This document shows positions 26,856-40,942 of a DNA stretch of 64,000 nucleotides, piece by piece. The notes below the pieces were generated by a model. The model saw only the letters and a program-made list of their open reading frames with translations, ran no database searches and had not been told where the DNA came from. Source of the stretch: Microbacterium sp. 5K110 (lineage in GTDB: Bacteria; Actinomycetota; Actinomycetes; Actinomycetales; Microbacteriaceae); NCBI RefSeq assembly GCF_005774735.1, contig NZ_VBUM01000003.1, positions 1 through 64,000 of the forward strand. The letters run 5' to 3'. The position numbers and the translations under genes are program-made. How positions within the stretch are numbered: position 1 is the stretch's first letter; the number at the start of each line of letters is the position of its first letter.

Positions 26856-28060
26856 CCGAGGACCTCCAGTCCGGGGAGCTTCTTGCCTTCGAGGAACTCC
26901 AGGCTGGCGCCGCCGCCGGTGGAGATGTGACCGAACTGGTCGTCCGCGAAGCCGAGCTGACGCACGGCCGCGGCCGAGTCGCCTCCGCCGACGACGCTGA
27001 GGCCGTCGACCTCGGTCAACGCCTGCGCGACCGTCTTGGTGCCTTCCGCGAACGCGGCCATCTCGAACACGCCCATCGGCCCGTTCCAGAACACCGTGCG
27101 CGAGTCGCGGATCGCCTCGGCGAACAGGTCGGCCGTACGGGGCCCGATGTCCAGGCCCAGCCCGGACGCACCGAACGGGGTGTCCTCGAGGGCGACGGCG
27201 TCGGCGACGACGTGCTCGGCATCGGCCGAGAACGACGCTGCGACGACGGCATCCACGGGGAGGACGATCTCGACGCCGCGCTCCTTCGCCGTGGCGAGGT
27301 AGCCCTTCACGGTGTCGATCTGGTCCTGCTCGAGCAGGCTCGCGCCGACCTTGTTGCCTTCGGCGACGAGAAAGGTGAACATCATGCCGCCACCGACGAG
27401 CAGCTTGTCGACGCGCGGCAGAAGGTGCTCGATGACGCCCAGCTTGTCGCTGACCTTCGAGCCGCCCAGCACGACCGTGTAGGGACGCTCGGGGTTCTCG
27501 GTCAGGCGGTCCAGGACCTCGAGTTCCTTCTGGATGAGGAGTCCCGCGGCCGACGGCACGATCTGCGCGAGGTCGTAAACACTGGCCTGCTTGCGGTGCA
27601 CCACACCGAAGCCGTCCGAGACGAGCGCGTCGCCCAGCTCGGCGAGCTGGCGGGCGAACGCCTGGCGCTCGGTCTCGTCTTTCGAGGTCTCCCCCGCGTT
27701 GAAGCGGAGGTTCTCGATGACGGCGACGTCTCCGTCTTCCAGCGACGCCACCGCGTCACGAGCGGACTCGCCGACCGTGTCGCGGGCGAACGCGACCGGC
27801 TGGCCGAGAAGCTCGGACAGCCGCTGCGCGACCGGCTCGAGCGAGTACTTCGGGTCGGGAGACCCGTCGGGACGCCCCAGGTGGGAGCAGACGACGACGC
27901 GCGCGCCGGCGTTGATCAGGGCGTTGAGGGTCGGCAACGACGCGCGCACGCGGCCATCGTCCGTGATGACGCCGTCCTTGAGGGGGACGTTCAGGTCACA
28001 ACGGACGATGACGCGCGTGCCGGCCAGCGACCCCAGCGATTCGAGGGTGCGCAGAGGCAT
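26846..28060 (-). CDS. pgk: phosphoglycerate kinase
   Basis: This 404-residue enzyme has the N-terminal substrate motif RVIVRCDLNVPLKDG, HLGRPDG, and the C-terminal nucleotide-binding GGGDSAAAVRQLG followed by HISTGGGASLEFLEG. It makes ATP from 1,3-bisphosphoglycerate. It starts 6 bases after gap and overlaps tpiA by 10 bases. Confidence 0.97.
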   Translation of the reverse strand: MPLRTLESLGSLAGTRVIVRCDLNVPLKDGVITDDGRVRASLPTLNALINAGARVVVCSHLGRPDGSPDPKYSLEPVAQRLSELLGQPVAFARDTVGESARDAVASLEDGDVAVIENLRFNAGETSKDETERQAFARQLAELGDALVSDGFGVVHRKQASVYDLAQIVPSAAGLLIQKELEVLDRLTENPERPYTVVLGGSKVSDKLGVIEHLLPRVDKLLVGGGMMFTFLVAEGNKVGASLLEQDQIDTVKGYLATAKERGVEIVLPVDAVVAASFSADAEHVVADAVALEDTPFGASGLGLDIGPRTADLFAEAIRDSRTVFWNGPMGVFEMAAFAEGTKTVAQALTEVDGLSVVGGGDSAAAVRQLGFADDQFGHISTGGGASLEFLEGKKLPGLEVLGWQ

Positions 28061-28066
28061 GGAGTG

Positions 28067-29092
<1,026 letters not shown>

Positions 29093-29141
29093 TCAGTCAT
29101 GCGCGAGAAGCGCGAGAGTGCGGTATTCGCTGGAGGACGAC

Positions 29142-29172
29142 GGCGTCCCGGCGGGGTGTCCACCGGGACGCC
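29142..29172 (-). terminator. terminator between sodA and gap
   Basis: A perfect 10-base stem, GGCGTCCCGG (29142-29151) with CCGGGACGCC (29163-29172), encloses an 11-base loop. It begins 9 bases past the sodA stop on the minus strand. It separates sodA from the gap operon. Confidence 0.65.
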
Positions 29173-29180
29173 CACGCCGT

Positions 29181-29807
29181 TTACGACAGTACCAGCAGAC
29201 CCGCCGTCTTCTCACGGGCGGCCGCGAAGCGCTCCTGCGCATCGGCCCAGTTGGCGATGTTCCAGAACGCCTTGACGTAGTCCGCGCGGACGTTCTTGTA
29301 GTCGAGGTAGTAGGCGTGCTCCCACACGTCGAGAAGGAGCAGCGGGACGGTGCCCGCGACGATCTGACCCTGCTGGTCGAAGAACTGCTGGATGATCAGG
29401 TTCTCGCCGATCGAGTCCCAGAACAGGCCGGCCCAGCCGGAGCCCTGCACGCCGAGCGCGGCGGCGGTGAACTGACCGCGGAAGGCGTCGAACGACCCGA
29501 ACTGGTCGTCGATCGCGGCCTCGAGGTCACCGGTGGGCTTGTCGCCACCGTTGGGCGAGAGGTTCGTCCAGAAGATCGAGTGGTTCGTGTGTCCGCCGAG
29601 GTTGAAGGCGAGGTCCTTCTGCAGGCGGTTGATGTTCGCGAAATCGCCCTTCTCGCGCGCCTCGGTGAGGAGGTCGAGCGTGGTGTTCGCGCCGTTGACG
29701 TACGTCTGGTGGTGCTTGCTGTGGTGCAGCTCCATGATGGTCGCGCTGATGTGAGGCTCCAGCGCGGAGTAGTCGTAGGGCAGTTCGGGCAGCGTGTACT
29801 TCGCCAT
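29181..29807 (-). CDS. sodA: superoxide dismutase [Mn/Fe]
   Basis: This 208-residue Mn/Fe SOD has [17 protein letters not shown] at the start, helix residues [24 protein letters not shown] and the metal-ligand signature [13 protein letters not shown]. It removes superoxide in the cytoplasm. Mn versus Fe preference cannot be assigned with confidence from the motifs. It is a single gene between two terminators. Confidence 0.96.
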   Translation of the reverse strand: MAKYTLPELPYDYSALEPHISATIMELHHSKHHQTYVNGANTTLDLLTEAREKGDFANINRLQKDLAFNLGGHTNHSIFWTNLSPNGGDKPTGDLEAAIDDQFGSFDAFRGQFTAAALGVQGSGWAGLFWDSIGENLIIQQFFDQQGQIVAGTVPLLLLDVWEHAYYLDYKNVRADYVKAFWNIANWADAQERFAAAREKTAGLLVLS

Positions 29808-29932
29808 GTTCTCTACTTCCGAATCGGCGCTGCACCGAGACCTCGGCGCAGCGAGGGTGACGTGTTCATCCTATCGAGGACCAACGCACCGGCCACGGGG
29901 TTGCTTCCCCGAATGACGCGCAGTAACGCAAA

Positions 29933-29959
29933 ACGGATGCCGAGGGGCTCGGCATCCGT
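29933..29959 (-). terminator. terminator after whiA
   Basis: A perfect 12-base stem, ACGGATGCCGAG (29933-29944) with CTCGGCATCCGT (29948-29959), encloses a GGG loop. TTTTGCG follows on the minus strand, a clear U-run. It ends the uvrA-uvrC-rapZ-whiA unit and again contains the inverted GGATGCC/GGCATCC pair. Confidence 0.9.
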
Positions 29960-29982
29960 ACTCTGCGTCAGGGGGAACGCGG

Positions 29983-30960
29983 TCAGTCGTCGGCACCCAC
30001 CGGGACCGCGGACTCGGTCCCCGGGATGCCCTCGGCCTCGGCCTTCTTGTCGGCCATGGCCAGGAGGCGGCGGATGCGCCCGGCCACGGCGTCCTTGGTC
30101 AGCGGCGGGTCGGCGTGGTGACCGAGCTCGTCCAGGCTCGCGTCGCGGTGGGCCAGACGCAGCTCACCGGCCTGCTGCAGGTGGTCGGGGACCTCGTCGC
30201 CGAGGATCTCCAGGGCGCGCTCGACGCGCGCGCACGCGGCCACCGCTGCCTGTGCCGAGCGGCGCAGGTTCGCGTCGTCGAAGTTGACGAGGCGGTTCAC
30301 GCCGGCACGCACTTCGCGGCGCTGGCGCATCTGATCCCACTCCCCCGCGGTGCGGCGCGCGCCCATCTCGTACAGCGCCCCGCGGATGGCTTCGCCGTCG
30401 CGCACGACGACGCGCGGCACCCCGCGCACCTCACGGGCCTTGGCCGGGATGCCGATGCGGTGACCGGCGCCCACGAGCGCCATCGCGGCCTCCGACGACG
30501 GGCAGGAGATCTCCAGCGCAGCCGAGCGACCCGGATCGCTCAGGGAGCCGCTGGCGAGGAACGCACCGCGCCAGATCGCGCTGAGATCGGGGCGCGAACC
30601 GGTGGTGAGCTTGTTGGGGAGACCGCGCACCGGGCGGCGGCGCTGGTCGAGCAGACCGGTCTGGCGAGCGAGCGTCTCGCCCGCCTCGATGACGCGGACG
30701 GCGAAGTGACCGCCCGTGCGTCCCCCCGAGCCCTGCACGTGGTGCAGTTCGGGCCGCACGCCGTAGAGCTCCATGAGGTCGCGGGCGACGCGGCGCGCGA
30801 GGATGTCGGAATCCAGCTCCGCCTCGACGGCGACACGGTTCGCGATCGAGTGCAGGCCCCCGGAGAAGCGCAGGATCGCCGTGAGCTCGGCGACACGCGC
30901 CGTCGGACGCGGGTCGCGTACGGTGATGAGCTCGGCCTTCACGTCGGCGGTCAGCGGCAC
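29983..30960 (-). CDS. whiA: DNA-binding protein WhiA
   Basis: This 325-residue protein opens [13 protein letters not shown] and has the LAGLIDADG-like core ([13 protein letters not shown]) followed by a C-terminal helix-turn-helix with [23 protein letters not shown]. WhiA controls sporulation and division genes with WhiB in Streptomyces; in non-sporulating Micrococcales it probably acts in division. GTG 30960 has GAGGAG five bases upstream, so the longer frame (from 31005) is rejected. YvcK, normally encoded between rapZ and whiA, is absent here. Confidence 0.95.
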   Translation of the reverse strand: MPLTADVKAELITVRDPRPTARVAELTAILRFSGGLHSIANRVAVEAELDSDILARRVARDLMELYGVRPELHHVQGSGGRTGGHFAVRVIEAGETLARQTGLLDQRRRPVRGLPNKLTTGSRPDLSAIWRGAFLASGSLSDPGRSAALEISCPSSEAAMALVGAGHRIGIPAKAREVRGVPRVVVRDGEAIRGALYEMGARRTAGEWDQMRQRREVRAGVNRLVNFDDANLRRSAQAAVAACARVERALEILGDEVPDHLQQAGELRLAHRDASLDELGHHADPPLTKDAVAGRIRRLLAMADKKAEAEGIPGTESAVPVGADD

Positions 30961-31043
30961 GGTTCTCCTCGGTTCAGGACGATGGGGCAACGCCTGCGAC
31001 AACACGGGTGAGGCTGTCGAGGCGGCGGGGACGAGGGTACAGC

Positions 31044-31922
31044 CTACTCGCGGCCGAGGTCACGGTGAGTCACGCGGACGGCCACCCCGGGGACGTCGCC
31101 GAGCCGGGCGGCCAGCTCACGCGTCATGACGACCGACCGGTGCTTGCCGCCCGTGCAGCCGACCGCGACGACCGAGTGCCGTTTGTTCTCGCGCTGATAG
31201 CCCTCCAGCACGGGGTGCAGCGCCGCGGCGTAGGCGTCGAGGAACTCCCGTGCCCCCTGTTGCTCGAGAACGTACTCGCGCACCGCGGGGTCCTCGCCCG
31301 TCAGCGGGCGCAGCTGCTCGTTCCAGAACGGGTTGGGCAGGAATCGCATGTCGGCGACGAGGTCGACGTCGGTGGGGAGGCCGTACTTGAAGCCGAAGCT
31401 CATCAGCGTCACGGTGTGCCGCGCGGCCCCTTCTTCGCCGAAGAGCTGGACCGTCTGCAGCGACAGCTGGTGCACATTGAACGCCGAGGTGTCGATCACC
31501 ACGTCCGCCGCCTCTCGCACGGGCGTCAGCCGCTCGCGTTCGCGGCGGATACCGTCGAGGATCGTGCCGTCGCCCTGCAGCGGGTGCGGTCGCCGGACCG
31601 CTTCGAACCGTCGCACGAGCACCGCGTCGGAGGCGTCCAGGAAGACCACCCGCACCTGTCGTGCGGCCTGCAGCGCGCGCATCGCCTCGGGAAGATCACC
31701 GAAGAGACCGCGTCCTCGCACATCGACCACGACTGCCACCCGCGGAACGGCTCCGCCCGCGCGCTCGGTCAGGTCGAGCAGCGGTCGCAGCATCCGCGGA
31801 GGGAGGTTGTCGACCACGTACCAGTCGAGGTCTTCCAGGGCGTTGGCGACCGTCGAACGACCCGCACCCGACATCCCCGTGACGATCAGCACCTCGCCGG
31901 ACGCGTCCCGTGCCGTCTGCAT
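31044..31922 (-). CDS. rapZ: RNase adapter/nucleotide-binding protein RapZ
   Basis: This 292-residue P-loop protein has Walker [10 protein letters not shown] (Arg in place of the usual Lys, common in actinobacterial members) and DNLPPRML. The C-terminal half has [23 protein letters not shown] and [10 protein letters not shown]. In E. coli RapZ directs cleavage of the GlmZ sRNA; in Actinobacteria the role is unclear. ATG 31922 has AAAGGG about nine bases upstream and is preferred over ATG 31928. It follows uvrC closely. Confidence 0.93.
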   Translation of the reverse strand: MQTARDASGEVLIVTGMSGAGRSTVANALEDLDWYVVDNLPPRMLRPLLDLTERAGGAVPRVAVVVDVRGRGLFGDLPEAMRALQAARQVRVVFLDASDAVLVRRFEAVRRPHPLQGDGTILDGIRRERERLTPVREAADVVIDTSAFNVHQLSLQTVQLFGEEGAARHTVTLMSFGFKYGLPTDVDLVADMRFLPNPFWNEQLRPLTGEDPAVREYVLEQQGAREFLDAYAAALHPVLEGYQRENKRHSVVAVGCTGGKHRSVVMTRELAARLGDVPGVAVRVTHRDLGRE

Positions 31923-31952
31923 GATCATCGCCCTTTCGTCGGGACCCCCAGC

Positions 31953-33896
31953 CTAGCGAGACAAGCGCGCGTGAATGGCCTCGGCGAGGGTCGGCCCGAT
32001 GCCCGGGAGGGCGGTGATCTCCTCGGGAGAGGCGTTCTTCAGCGCCGAGACCGAGCCGAAGTGTCGGAGCAGCGCCTTGATGCGCGTATCGCCGAGCCCC
32101 GGCACCTCGGTCAGGACGCTGGAGATGTCGCGCTTGCGGCGCTTGCGCTGGTGCGTGATGGCGAAGCGGTGCGCCTCGTCGCGCAGCCGCTGCAGCAGGT
32201 ACAGCGCCTCCGACGTGCGCGGGAGGATCACGGGGTAGTCCTCCCCCGGCAGCCACACTTCTTCGAGGCGCTTGGCGATGCCGCACAGGGCGATCTCTTC
32301 GTGCCCGGCGTCGGCGAGGGCGCGCGCGGCCGCTGCGACCTGCGGCTGACCGCCATCGACGACGAGCAGCTGCGGACGGTAGGCGAAGCGCGGACGCTTG
32401 CGGGTGGTCACGACCTCGCCGTCGGCGGTCGCCTCGGGGCTCTCGGCATCCGCGAGGACGGCGCCGCCGATCGTCTCGGGCTCGTTCTCTTCGGGTCGAT
32501 CGAGGTAGGCCAGACGTCGCGTGAGCACCTGGTACATCGAATCGGTGTCGTCGGTGGTCTCGGCGACCCCGAACGAGCGGTACTGATCTTTGCGGGGCAG
32601 ACCGTCCTCGAAGACGACCATGGATGCCACGACATTGGTGCCCGAGAGGTGCGACACGTCGTAGCACTCGATGCGCAACGGCGCCTCGGTCAGTCCGAGG
32701 GCTTCCTGGAGGTCGGTGAGGGCCTGCGAACGGGCGACGTAGTCGCTCGTGCGCCGCGTCTTGTGCAGCATGAGCGCCTGTTGCGCATTGAGCGTCGCCG
32801 TCTTGAGCAGATCGGACTTGGGCCCGCGCTGCGCCACCTGCAGCGACACCGGACGACCGCGGCGTTCGCGCAGCCACGCCTCGAGCTGTTCAGCGTCGTC
32901 GGGGAGCTCGGGCACGAGCACTTGCCGCGGGATGTCACCGGCGGCGGCGTCGCCGTACGTGCGCTGGAGCACCTGATCGACCAGATCGGCGCCGGAGATG
33001 TCGATCTCTTTCTCGATCGTGGTCGCCCGCACTCCTCGGACGCGGCCGCCCCGCACGACGAAGTGCTGCACGGTCGCGGCCAGTTCGTCCTCGGCGATGC
33101 CGAAGAGGTCGGCATCCGTGTCCGAGGCCAGCACGAGCGCGCTCTTGCCGAGCACCGCGTCGATGGCCTGCAGCTTGTCGCGGTAGCGCGCAGCGGCCTC
33201 GTAATCCATGGCGGCCGAGGCTTCCATCATCCGGGCGGTGAGGGCTTTGGTGAAGCGCTGGTCTCCCCCGGACATGAAGGCGACGAAGTCGTCGACCATC
33301 GCGCGATGCTCCGCGATCGTGACCTTCATCGAGCACGGTCCCCCGCAGCGGCCGATCTGCCCCGGGAAACAGGGGCGGCCGGACTGCATGGCCTTCTTGT
33401 ACGAGGCGTCGCTGCACGTGCGGATCGGGAAGACCTTGATCATCAGGTCGATCGTGTCGTGCACCGCCCAGACCTTCGGGTACGGCCCGAAGTACTTGGC
33501 CCCACGGATCTTCGCGTTGCGCGTCACGATCACGCGCGGCGCCTCGTCGGCGAGGGTGATCGCCATGAACGGATACGACTTGTCGTCGCGGTAACGGACG
33601 TTGAAGGGCGGATCGAACTCCTTGATCCACATGTACTCCAGCTGCAGCGAATCGACGTCGCTGGGGACGACGGTCCACTCGACCGAGGTCGCCGTCGTGA
33701 CCATGCGTCGGGTGCGTTCGTGCAGCGAGTACAGCGGCGCGAAGTAGTTCGACAACCGCGCCCGCAGGTTCTTCGCCTTGCCGACGTACAGCACACGGCC
33801 CTCGGCGTCACGGAAGCGGTAGACCCCCGGATTCGTGGGGATCTCGCCTGCCTTGGGGCGGTAGGGCAGCTGCGACATCCGTTCTCGGGATGCCAC
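31953..33896 (-). CDS. uvrC: excinuclease ABC subunit UvrC
   Basis: This 647-residue protein has an N-terminal GIY-YIG nuclease domain ([20 protein letters not shown]) and a UVR motif in the middle. An RNase H-like second nuclease domain includes [13 protein letters not shown]-terminal helix-hairpin-helix pair ([17 protein letters not shown] and [13 protein letters not shown]) completes it. It makes both incisions in nucleotide excision repair. GTG 33896 lies 3 bases past the uvrA stop with GGGAG eight bases upstream; ATG 33878 is the alternative. Confidence 0.95.
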   Translation of the reverse strand: MASRERMSQLPYRPKAGEIPTNPGVYRFRDAEGRVLYVGKAKNLRARLSNYFAPLYSLHERTRRMVTTATSVEWTVVPSDVDSLQLEYMWIKEFDPPFNVRYRDDKSYPFMAITLADEAPRVIVTRNAKIRGAKYFGPYPKVWAVHDTIDLMIKVFPIRTCSDASYKKAMQSGRPCFPGQIGRCGGPCSMKVTIAEHRAMVDDFVAFMSGGDQRFTKALTARMMEASAAMDYEAAARYRDKLQAIDAVLGKSALVLASDTDADLFGIAEDELAATVQHFVVRGGRVRGVRATTIEKEIDISGADLVDQVLQRTYGDAAAGDIPRQVLVPELPDDAEQLEAWLRERRGRPVSLQVAQRGPKSDLLKTATLNAQQALMLHKTRRTSDYVARSQALTDLQEALGLTEAPLRIECYDVSHLSGTNVVASMVVFEDGLPRKDQYRSFGVAETTDDTDSMYQVLTRRLAYLDRPEENEPETIGGAVLADAESPEATADGEVVTTRKRPRFAYRPQLLVVDGGQPQVAAAARALADAGHEEIALCGIAKRLEEVWLPGEDYPVILPRTSEALYLLQRLRDEAHRFAITHQRKRRKRDISSVLTEVPGLGDTRIKALLRHFGSVSALKNASPEEITALPGIGPTLAEAIHARLSR

Positions 33897-33899
33897 GGG

Positions 33900-36839
<2,940 letters not shown>

Positions 36840-36939
36840 CCGACAAGTGTAGGTTCCCCCTCCGACATCGGCCCCGGGTTCGCCCCCGGCGCACATCTGT
36901 GCGAGGGGAGAAGGCGCGGGCGCGGACCGCGCGGGGCCC

Positions 36940-37374
36940 TCAGTCCGTCGCGTCGAACCGGCTCGCGAAGGGCGCGAGGCCGTCGCGCAGTGCGATGAGC
37001 GCCGCCGTGTCGATCCCCACCCGCTGCATGATGTGCGCGGGCACGACGAGCGCCCGCTCGCGCAGAGCGCGGCCCTCGTCGGTCAGGTCGATGTCCAGGA
37101 CGCGCTCGTCGTCGACGCGCCGCGTGCGCACCACCCTCCCCTGAGCCTCGAGCCTCTTCACGAGTGGCGAGAGCGTCGCCGGCTCCATGGCCAGCTCCCC
37201 CGCGAGCACGCCCAGCGAGCGCGGAGCCTCCTCCCACAGCGCCAGCATCACGAGGTACTGCGGATGCGTCAGCCCGAGCGGCTCGAGCACGGGTCGGTAG
37301 ATCGCCACCACGTTGCGTGCCGCCGTGACGAGGGCGAAGCACACCTGGTTCTCGAGCCGGAGCGGATCGTCCAC
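36940..37374 (-). CDS. MarR-family regulator of the OhrR type
   Basis: This 144-residue winged-helix regulator has N-terminal [10 protein letters not shown], with Cys12 at the position of the peroxide-sensing Cys of OhrR, then [15 protein letters not shown]. The wing includes [14 protein letters not shown]. OhrR proteins lose DNA binding when that Cys is oxidised by organic hydroperoxides. GTG 37374 has GGAGG upstream. No ohr (peroxiredoxin-like) gene is adjacent; the divergent neighbour is a small zinc-ribbon protein. An inverted repeat lies in the shared promoter. Confidence 0.88.
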   Translation of the reverse strand: MDDPLRLENQVCFALVTAARNVVAIYRPVLEPLGLTHPQYLVMLALWEEAPRSLGVLAGELAMEPATLSPLVKRLEAQGRVVRTRRVDDERVLDIDLTDEGRALRERALVVPAHIMQRVGIDTAALIALRDGLAPFASRFDATD

Positions 37375-37386
37375 GCACCCTCCTCA

Positions 37387-37404
37387 ATTAGTTAGTACAC
37401 TAAT
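37387..37404. promoter_or_regulatory. operator-like inverted repeat between the OhrR-type gene and divergent small gene
   Basis: ATTAGT (37387-37392) and ACTAAT (37399-37404) form a perfect 6-base inverted repeat with a 6-base spacer. It lies between the two divergent starts and overlaps a -10-like TACACT (37396-37401) of the plus-strand gene. It is AT-rich compared with everything around it. Binding by the adjacent MarR/OhrR protein is inferred. Confidence 0.65.
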
Positions 37405-37408
37405 GATC

Positions 37409-37645
37409 ATGGCACAAAAGGATGCCGACCGACCCCCGCTGCGCGAGCGTGTGCGGGCTGCCGGCGGGTGGTACCAGTACCTCAATACACGGTTGATCCG
37501 CGTGGCCGGGCCGGCCTCGGTCGGCCCGTACGAGACGACCCCCGAGCCGGTCCGCACGGGACGACCCTGCCCGCTGTGCGGTCATCCGATGTCGGAGCAC
37601 AGCGTCGACCGCACGGGCCCCAAGCCGCTCCTGCACTGCCCGTGA
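37409..37645 (+). CDS. small zinc-ribbon-like conserved protein
   Basis: This 78-residue protein starts MAQKDADRPPLRERVRAAGG and contains CPLCGHPMSEH with a further C-terminal HC. A structural zinc site is likely. ATG 37409 is seven bases after TACACT, so a leaderless message is possible; ATG 37403 is an alternative start. It is divergent from the OhrR-type regulator and probably under its control. Function unknown. Confidence 0.7.
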   Translation: MAQKDADRPPLRERVRAAGGWYQYLNTRLIRVAGPASVGPYETTPEPVRTGRPCPLCGHPMSEHSVDRTGPKPLLHCP

Positions 37646-37680
37646 GCCCACGGGGGTGAGCGAGCCCCGACCGCGCCGGC

Positions 37681-39750
37681 TCAGGCGTGCCCGGCGCGCT
37701 CCATCGCGCGGAGTTCCTTCTTGAGGTCCTGCACCTCGTCGCGCAGCCGTCCGGCGAGCTCGAACTTCAGCTCGCTCGCCGCGGCGAGCATCTGTTGCGT
37801 GAGGTCGGCGATCGTGGATTCCAGCTGATCCGCGCCTTCGGCGGCGATCCCGGTACGACGCAGCTGCGGAGTCGGTGACTTGCCCTTGCCGGCCTTGTCG
37901 TTACGCGACAGCAGGCTCCGGGTGTCGGACGCCTCGCGCGCGAGAACCTCGGTGATGTCGGCGATCTTCTTGCGCAACGGCTGCGGATCGATGCCGTGCT
38001 CCGTGTTGTACGCGATCTGCTTCTCGCGACGACGCTCGGTCTCGTCGATCGCGTTCTGCATGGAGTCGGTCATCCTGTCGGCGTACATGTGGACCTCGCC
38101 CGACACGTTTCGAGCGGCGCGGCCGATCGTCTGGATGAGAGAGGTGCCGCTGCGGAGGAACCCCTCTTTGTCGGCATCCAGGATCGCCACGAGCGACACC
38201 TCGGGGAGGTCGAGCCCCTCGCGGAGCAGGTTGATGCCGACGAGGACGTCGTAGACGCCGGCGCGCAGCTCGGTGAGCAGCTCGACACGGCGGAGAGTGT
38301 CGACGTCGGAGTGCAGGTAGCGCACGCGGACACCGTGCTCGCCGAGGAAGTCGGTGAGCTCTTCGGCCATCTTCTTGGTGAGCGTGGTCACCAGCACGCG
38401 CTCATCGCGGTCGACGCGCACGCGGATCTGCTCGAGGAGATCGTCGATCTGGCCCTTCGAGGGCTTCACCACGATCTGGGGGTCGACCAGTCCCGTCGGG
38501 CGGATGATCTGCTCGACAATCCCGTCCGCGATCCCCATCTCGTAGCGGCCGGGAGTAGCCGAGAGGTAGACGGTCTGTCCGATGCGGTTCTTGAACTCGT
38601 CCCACCGCAGCGGACGGTTGTCCATCGCACTGGGCAACCGGAATCCGTGCTCGACGAGCGTGCGCTTGCGCGAGGCATCGCCCTCGTACATCGCACCGAT
38701 CTGCGGCACTGTGACATGCGACTCGTCGATCACGAGCAGGAAGTCGTCGGGGAAGAAGTCCAGCAGCGTGTGGGGAGGATCGCCTGCCGAGCGCCCGTCG
38801 AGGTGGCGCGAGTAGTTCTCGATGCCGGAGCAGAACCCGAGCTGCTGCAGCATCTCGAGGTCGAACGTCGTGCGCATGCGGAGACGCTGCGCCTCGAGCA
38901 GCTTGTTCTGCGACTCGAACTCCTTCAGCCGCTCGGCGAGTTCGTGCTCGATCGTGCCGATCGCGCGCTGCACGGTGTCGGTGCCCGCGACGTAGTGCGA
39001 CGCCGGGAAGATCGGCACCGACTCCATCTTCTGGACGACGTCCCCGGTCAACGGGTGCAGCATGTACAGCGCCTCGATCTCGTCGCCAAACATCTCGATG
39101 CGGATCGCGTATTCCTCGTAGACCGGGATGATCTCGATCGTGTCGCCGCGCACGCGGAAGTTGCCCCGCGAGAAATCGACGTCGTTGCGGTTGTACTGCA
39201 TCGAGATGAACTTGCGGATGAGCGCGTCGCGGTCGTACCGCTCCCCCACCTGCAGCGCGACCATGGCGCGCAGATACTCCTCGGGCGCGCCGAGACCGTA
39301 GATGCACGAGACGGTCGAGACCACGACCACGTCGCGGCGCGACAGGAGCGAGTTGGTCGTCGAGTGCCGGAGCCGCTCGACCTCCGCGTTGATCGAGGAG
39401 TCCTTCTCGATGAAGGTATCGGTCTGGGGGACGTACGCCTCGGGCTGGTAGTAGTCGTAGTACGACACGAAGTACTCGACGGCGTTGTTCGGCATCAGTT
39501 CACGGAACTCGTTGGCCAGCTGTGCGGCGAGCGTCTTGTTGTGCGCGAGCACCAGCGTCGGGCGCTGGACGGCCTCGACGAGCCACGCGGTCGTCGCGGA
39601 CTTTCCCGTTCCCGTGGCTCCCAGCAGGACGACGTCGGTCTCACCGGCGTTGATACGCGCGGCCAGGTCGGCGATGGCCTGCGGCTGGTCGCCGGAAGGG
39701 GTGTACTCGCTGACAACCTCGAAGGGACGGACGGAACGCGTGGCCTGCAT
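37681..39750 (-). CDS. uvrB: excinuclease ABC subunit UvrB
   Basis: This 689-residue helicase-like protein has Walker [12 protein letters not shown], the beta-hairpin [30 protein letters not shown] and the helicase motif [19 protein letters not shown]-terminal UVR domain binds UvrC. I use ATG 39750 ([12 protein letters not shown]), where orthologues begin; ATG 39780 would add 10 unconserved residues. With uvrA and uvrC the window encodes the full UvrABC excinuclease. coaE lies upstream on the same strand. Confidence 0.95.
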   Translation of the reverse strand: MQATRSVRPFEVVSEYTPSGDQPQAIADLAARINAGETDVVLLGATGTGKSATTAWLVEAVQRPTLVLAHNKTLAAQLANEFRELMPNNAVEYFVSYYDYYQPEAYVPQTDTFIEKDSSINAEVERLRHSTTNSLLSRRDVVVVSTVSCIYGLGAPEEYLRAMVALQVGERYDRDALIRKFISMQYNRNDVDFSRGNFRVRGDTIEIIPVYEEYAIRIEMFGDEIEALYMLHPLTGDVVQKMESVPIFPASHYVAGTDTVQRAIGTIEHELAERLKEFESQNKLLEAQRLRMRTTFDLEMLQQLGFCSGIENYSRHLDGRSAGDPPHTLLDFFPDDFLLVIDESHVTVPQIGAMYEGDASRKRTLVEHGFRLPSAMDNRPLRWDEFKNRIGQTVYLSATPGRYEMGIADGIVEQIIRPTGLVDPQIVVKPSKGQIDDLLEQIRVRVDRDERVLVTTLTKKMAEELTDFLGEHGVRVRYLHSDVDTLRRVELLTELRAGVYDVLVGINLLREGLDLPEVSLVAILDADKEGFLRSGTSLIQTIGRAARNVSGEVHMYADRMTDSMQNAIDETERRREKQIAYNTEHGIDPQPLRKKIADITEVLAREASDTRSLLSRNDKAGKGKSPTPQLRRTGIAAEGADQLESTIADLTQQMLAAASELKFELAGRLRDEVQDLKKELRAMERAGHA

Positions 39751-39834
39751 GAATCCCAGCGTAGGCGGGGCCTCCGACATCGGGGCCGCAGGACGTTCGC
39801 CGTGCGCGAGCGCGGTCGTCTCCTCGCGCGGCGG

Positions 39835-40434
39835 CTACCGCCGCTTCAGCCGCTCCCAGAGCTCGTCCACCTGCCGCCGAGTGGCATCCAGGTCGCCGGT
39901 GGTGTCGATGACCACGTCCGCGAGCGCGAGTCGTTCGTCGTCACCGGCCTGCGAGGCGATGCGGGCCCGGGCGTCGGCTTCCGAGAAGCCCCGCTGCGAG
40001 ATCAGACGCTGCACGCGCTGCTCGGACGGGGCGTGCGCGACGACGACGAGGTCCCATTCGCCACTCCCCCGGGCCTCGGCGAGAAGGGGCACGTCGTACA
40101 CGACGACCGCATCGGCGTCGTCGGCGTGCGCGGCACGGAAACGCCGCTGCGACTCCTCGCGCACCGCCGGGTGCACGATCGCGTTCAGCGCGGCGAGGCG
40201 TTCGGGGTGCCCGAACACACGGGCGGCCAGGGCGGGGCGGTCCAGGGAACCGTCGGCCCGCACGACGTCGGCGCCGAACTCCGACGCGATCTCCGCGAGC
40301 ACCGCGGACCCGGGCGCTTGCACGTCCCTCACGATCGCATCGGCGTCCACGACCACCGCACCGCCTTCGGCGAGCATTCGCGCGATCGTCGATTTTCCGG
40401 ACGCGATTCCACCGGTGAGCGCGAGAAGGGGCAC
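39835..40434 (-). CDS. coaE: dephospho-CoA kinase
   Basis: This 199-residue P-loop kinase has PLLALTGGIASGKST at its start, DADAIVRDVQAPGS and DVPLLAEARG. It phosphorylates dephospho-CoA in the last step of CoA synthesis. GTG 40434 has no strong Shine-Dalgarno, and an in-frame ATG at 40497 cannot be excluded. The coaE-uvrB neighbourhood is common in Actinobacteria. It is divergent from the response regulator gene. Confidence 0.93.
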   Translation of the reverse strand: MPLLALTGGIASGKSTIARMLAEGGAVVVDADAIVRDVQAPGSAVLAEIASEFGADVVRADGSLDRPALAARVFGHPERLAALNAIVHPAVREESQRRFRAAHADDADAVVVYDVPLLAEARGSGEWDLVVVAHAPSEQRVQRLISQRGFSEADARARIASQAGDDERLALADVVIDTTGDLDATRRQVDELWERLKRR

Positions 40435-40544
40435 ACGACGAGGATGCCACACGGCCCCGGCCGCAGGCTCGCACCGCCCCTCCGCGTGGTTTAACATCTT
40501 CCGGGGGCGCATCCGTTCCTCCGTCCGGTTCGCGAGAGTCCCCC

Positions 40545-40919
40545 ATGCCGAATCCGAACGTCGTGGTCGTCGTCGAAGACGATGCCGACATCCGCTCCCT
40601 GATCGTTGCCGTCCTGGAACCCTCGGGCTTCGTCGTGCACACCGCCGTCGACGGGGCCGACGGGATCGAAGTGGTTCGGCGCACCGACCCGGCGGTCACG
40701 ACACTCGACGTGAGCATGCCGGGGCTGGACGGCTTCGAGACGGCCCACCGCATCCGCGAGTTCAGCAGCACGCGCATCCTGATGGTCAGCGCCCGCGTCG
40801 ACCCCGCCGAGGAACGACTGGCACGCGCGGCCGGGGCCGACGACTACCTCACGAAACCCTTCCGCCCCCGTGAGCTGCGGGCGCGCATCCAGGCATTGGT
40901 CGCCGACGGCGGGTCCTGA
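40545..40919 (+). CDS. receiver-only response regulator
   Basis: This 124-residue protein is a lone CheY-like receiver: acidic pocket EDD at residues 11-13, phospho-acceptor D55 in LDVSMPGLDG, the Ser switch in LMVSAR and Lys in LTKPFRP. There is no output domain. It faces a PAS histidine kinase and a degenerate GGDEF membrane protein encoded on the other strand. It may be the kinase's partner or a phosphate sink, but this is inferred from location only. Confidence 0.9.
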   Translation: MPNPNVVVVVEDDADIRSLIVAVLEPSGFVVHTAVDGADGIEVVRRTDPAVTTLDVSMPGLDGFETAHRIREFSSTRILMVSARVDPAEERLARAAGADDYLTKPFRPRELRARIQALVADGGS

Positions 40920-40942
40920 CACCCGGAGTCCTCCCGCCCGGC

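Noticed and set aside
36840-36939. SOS (LexA) box upstream of uvrA
   Set aside because: I looked for GAAC-N4-GTTC here and upstream of uvrB (39751-39834) and found no acceptable match.
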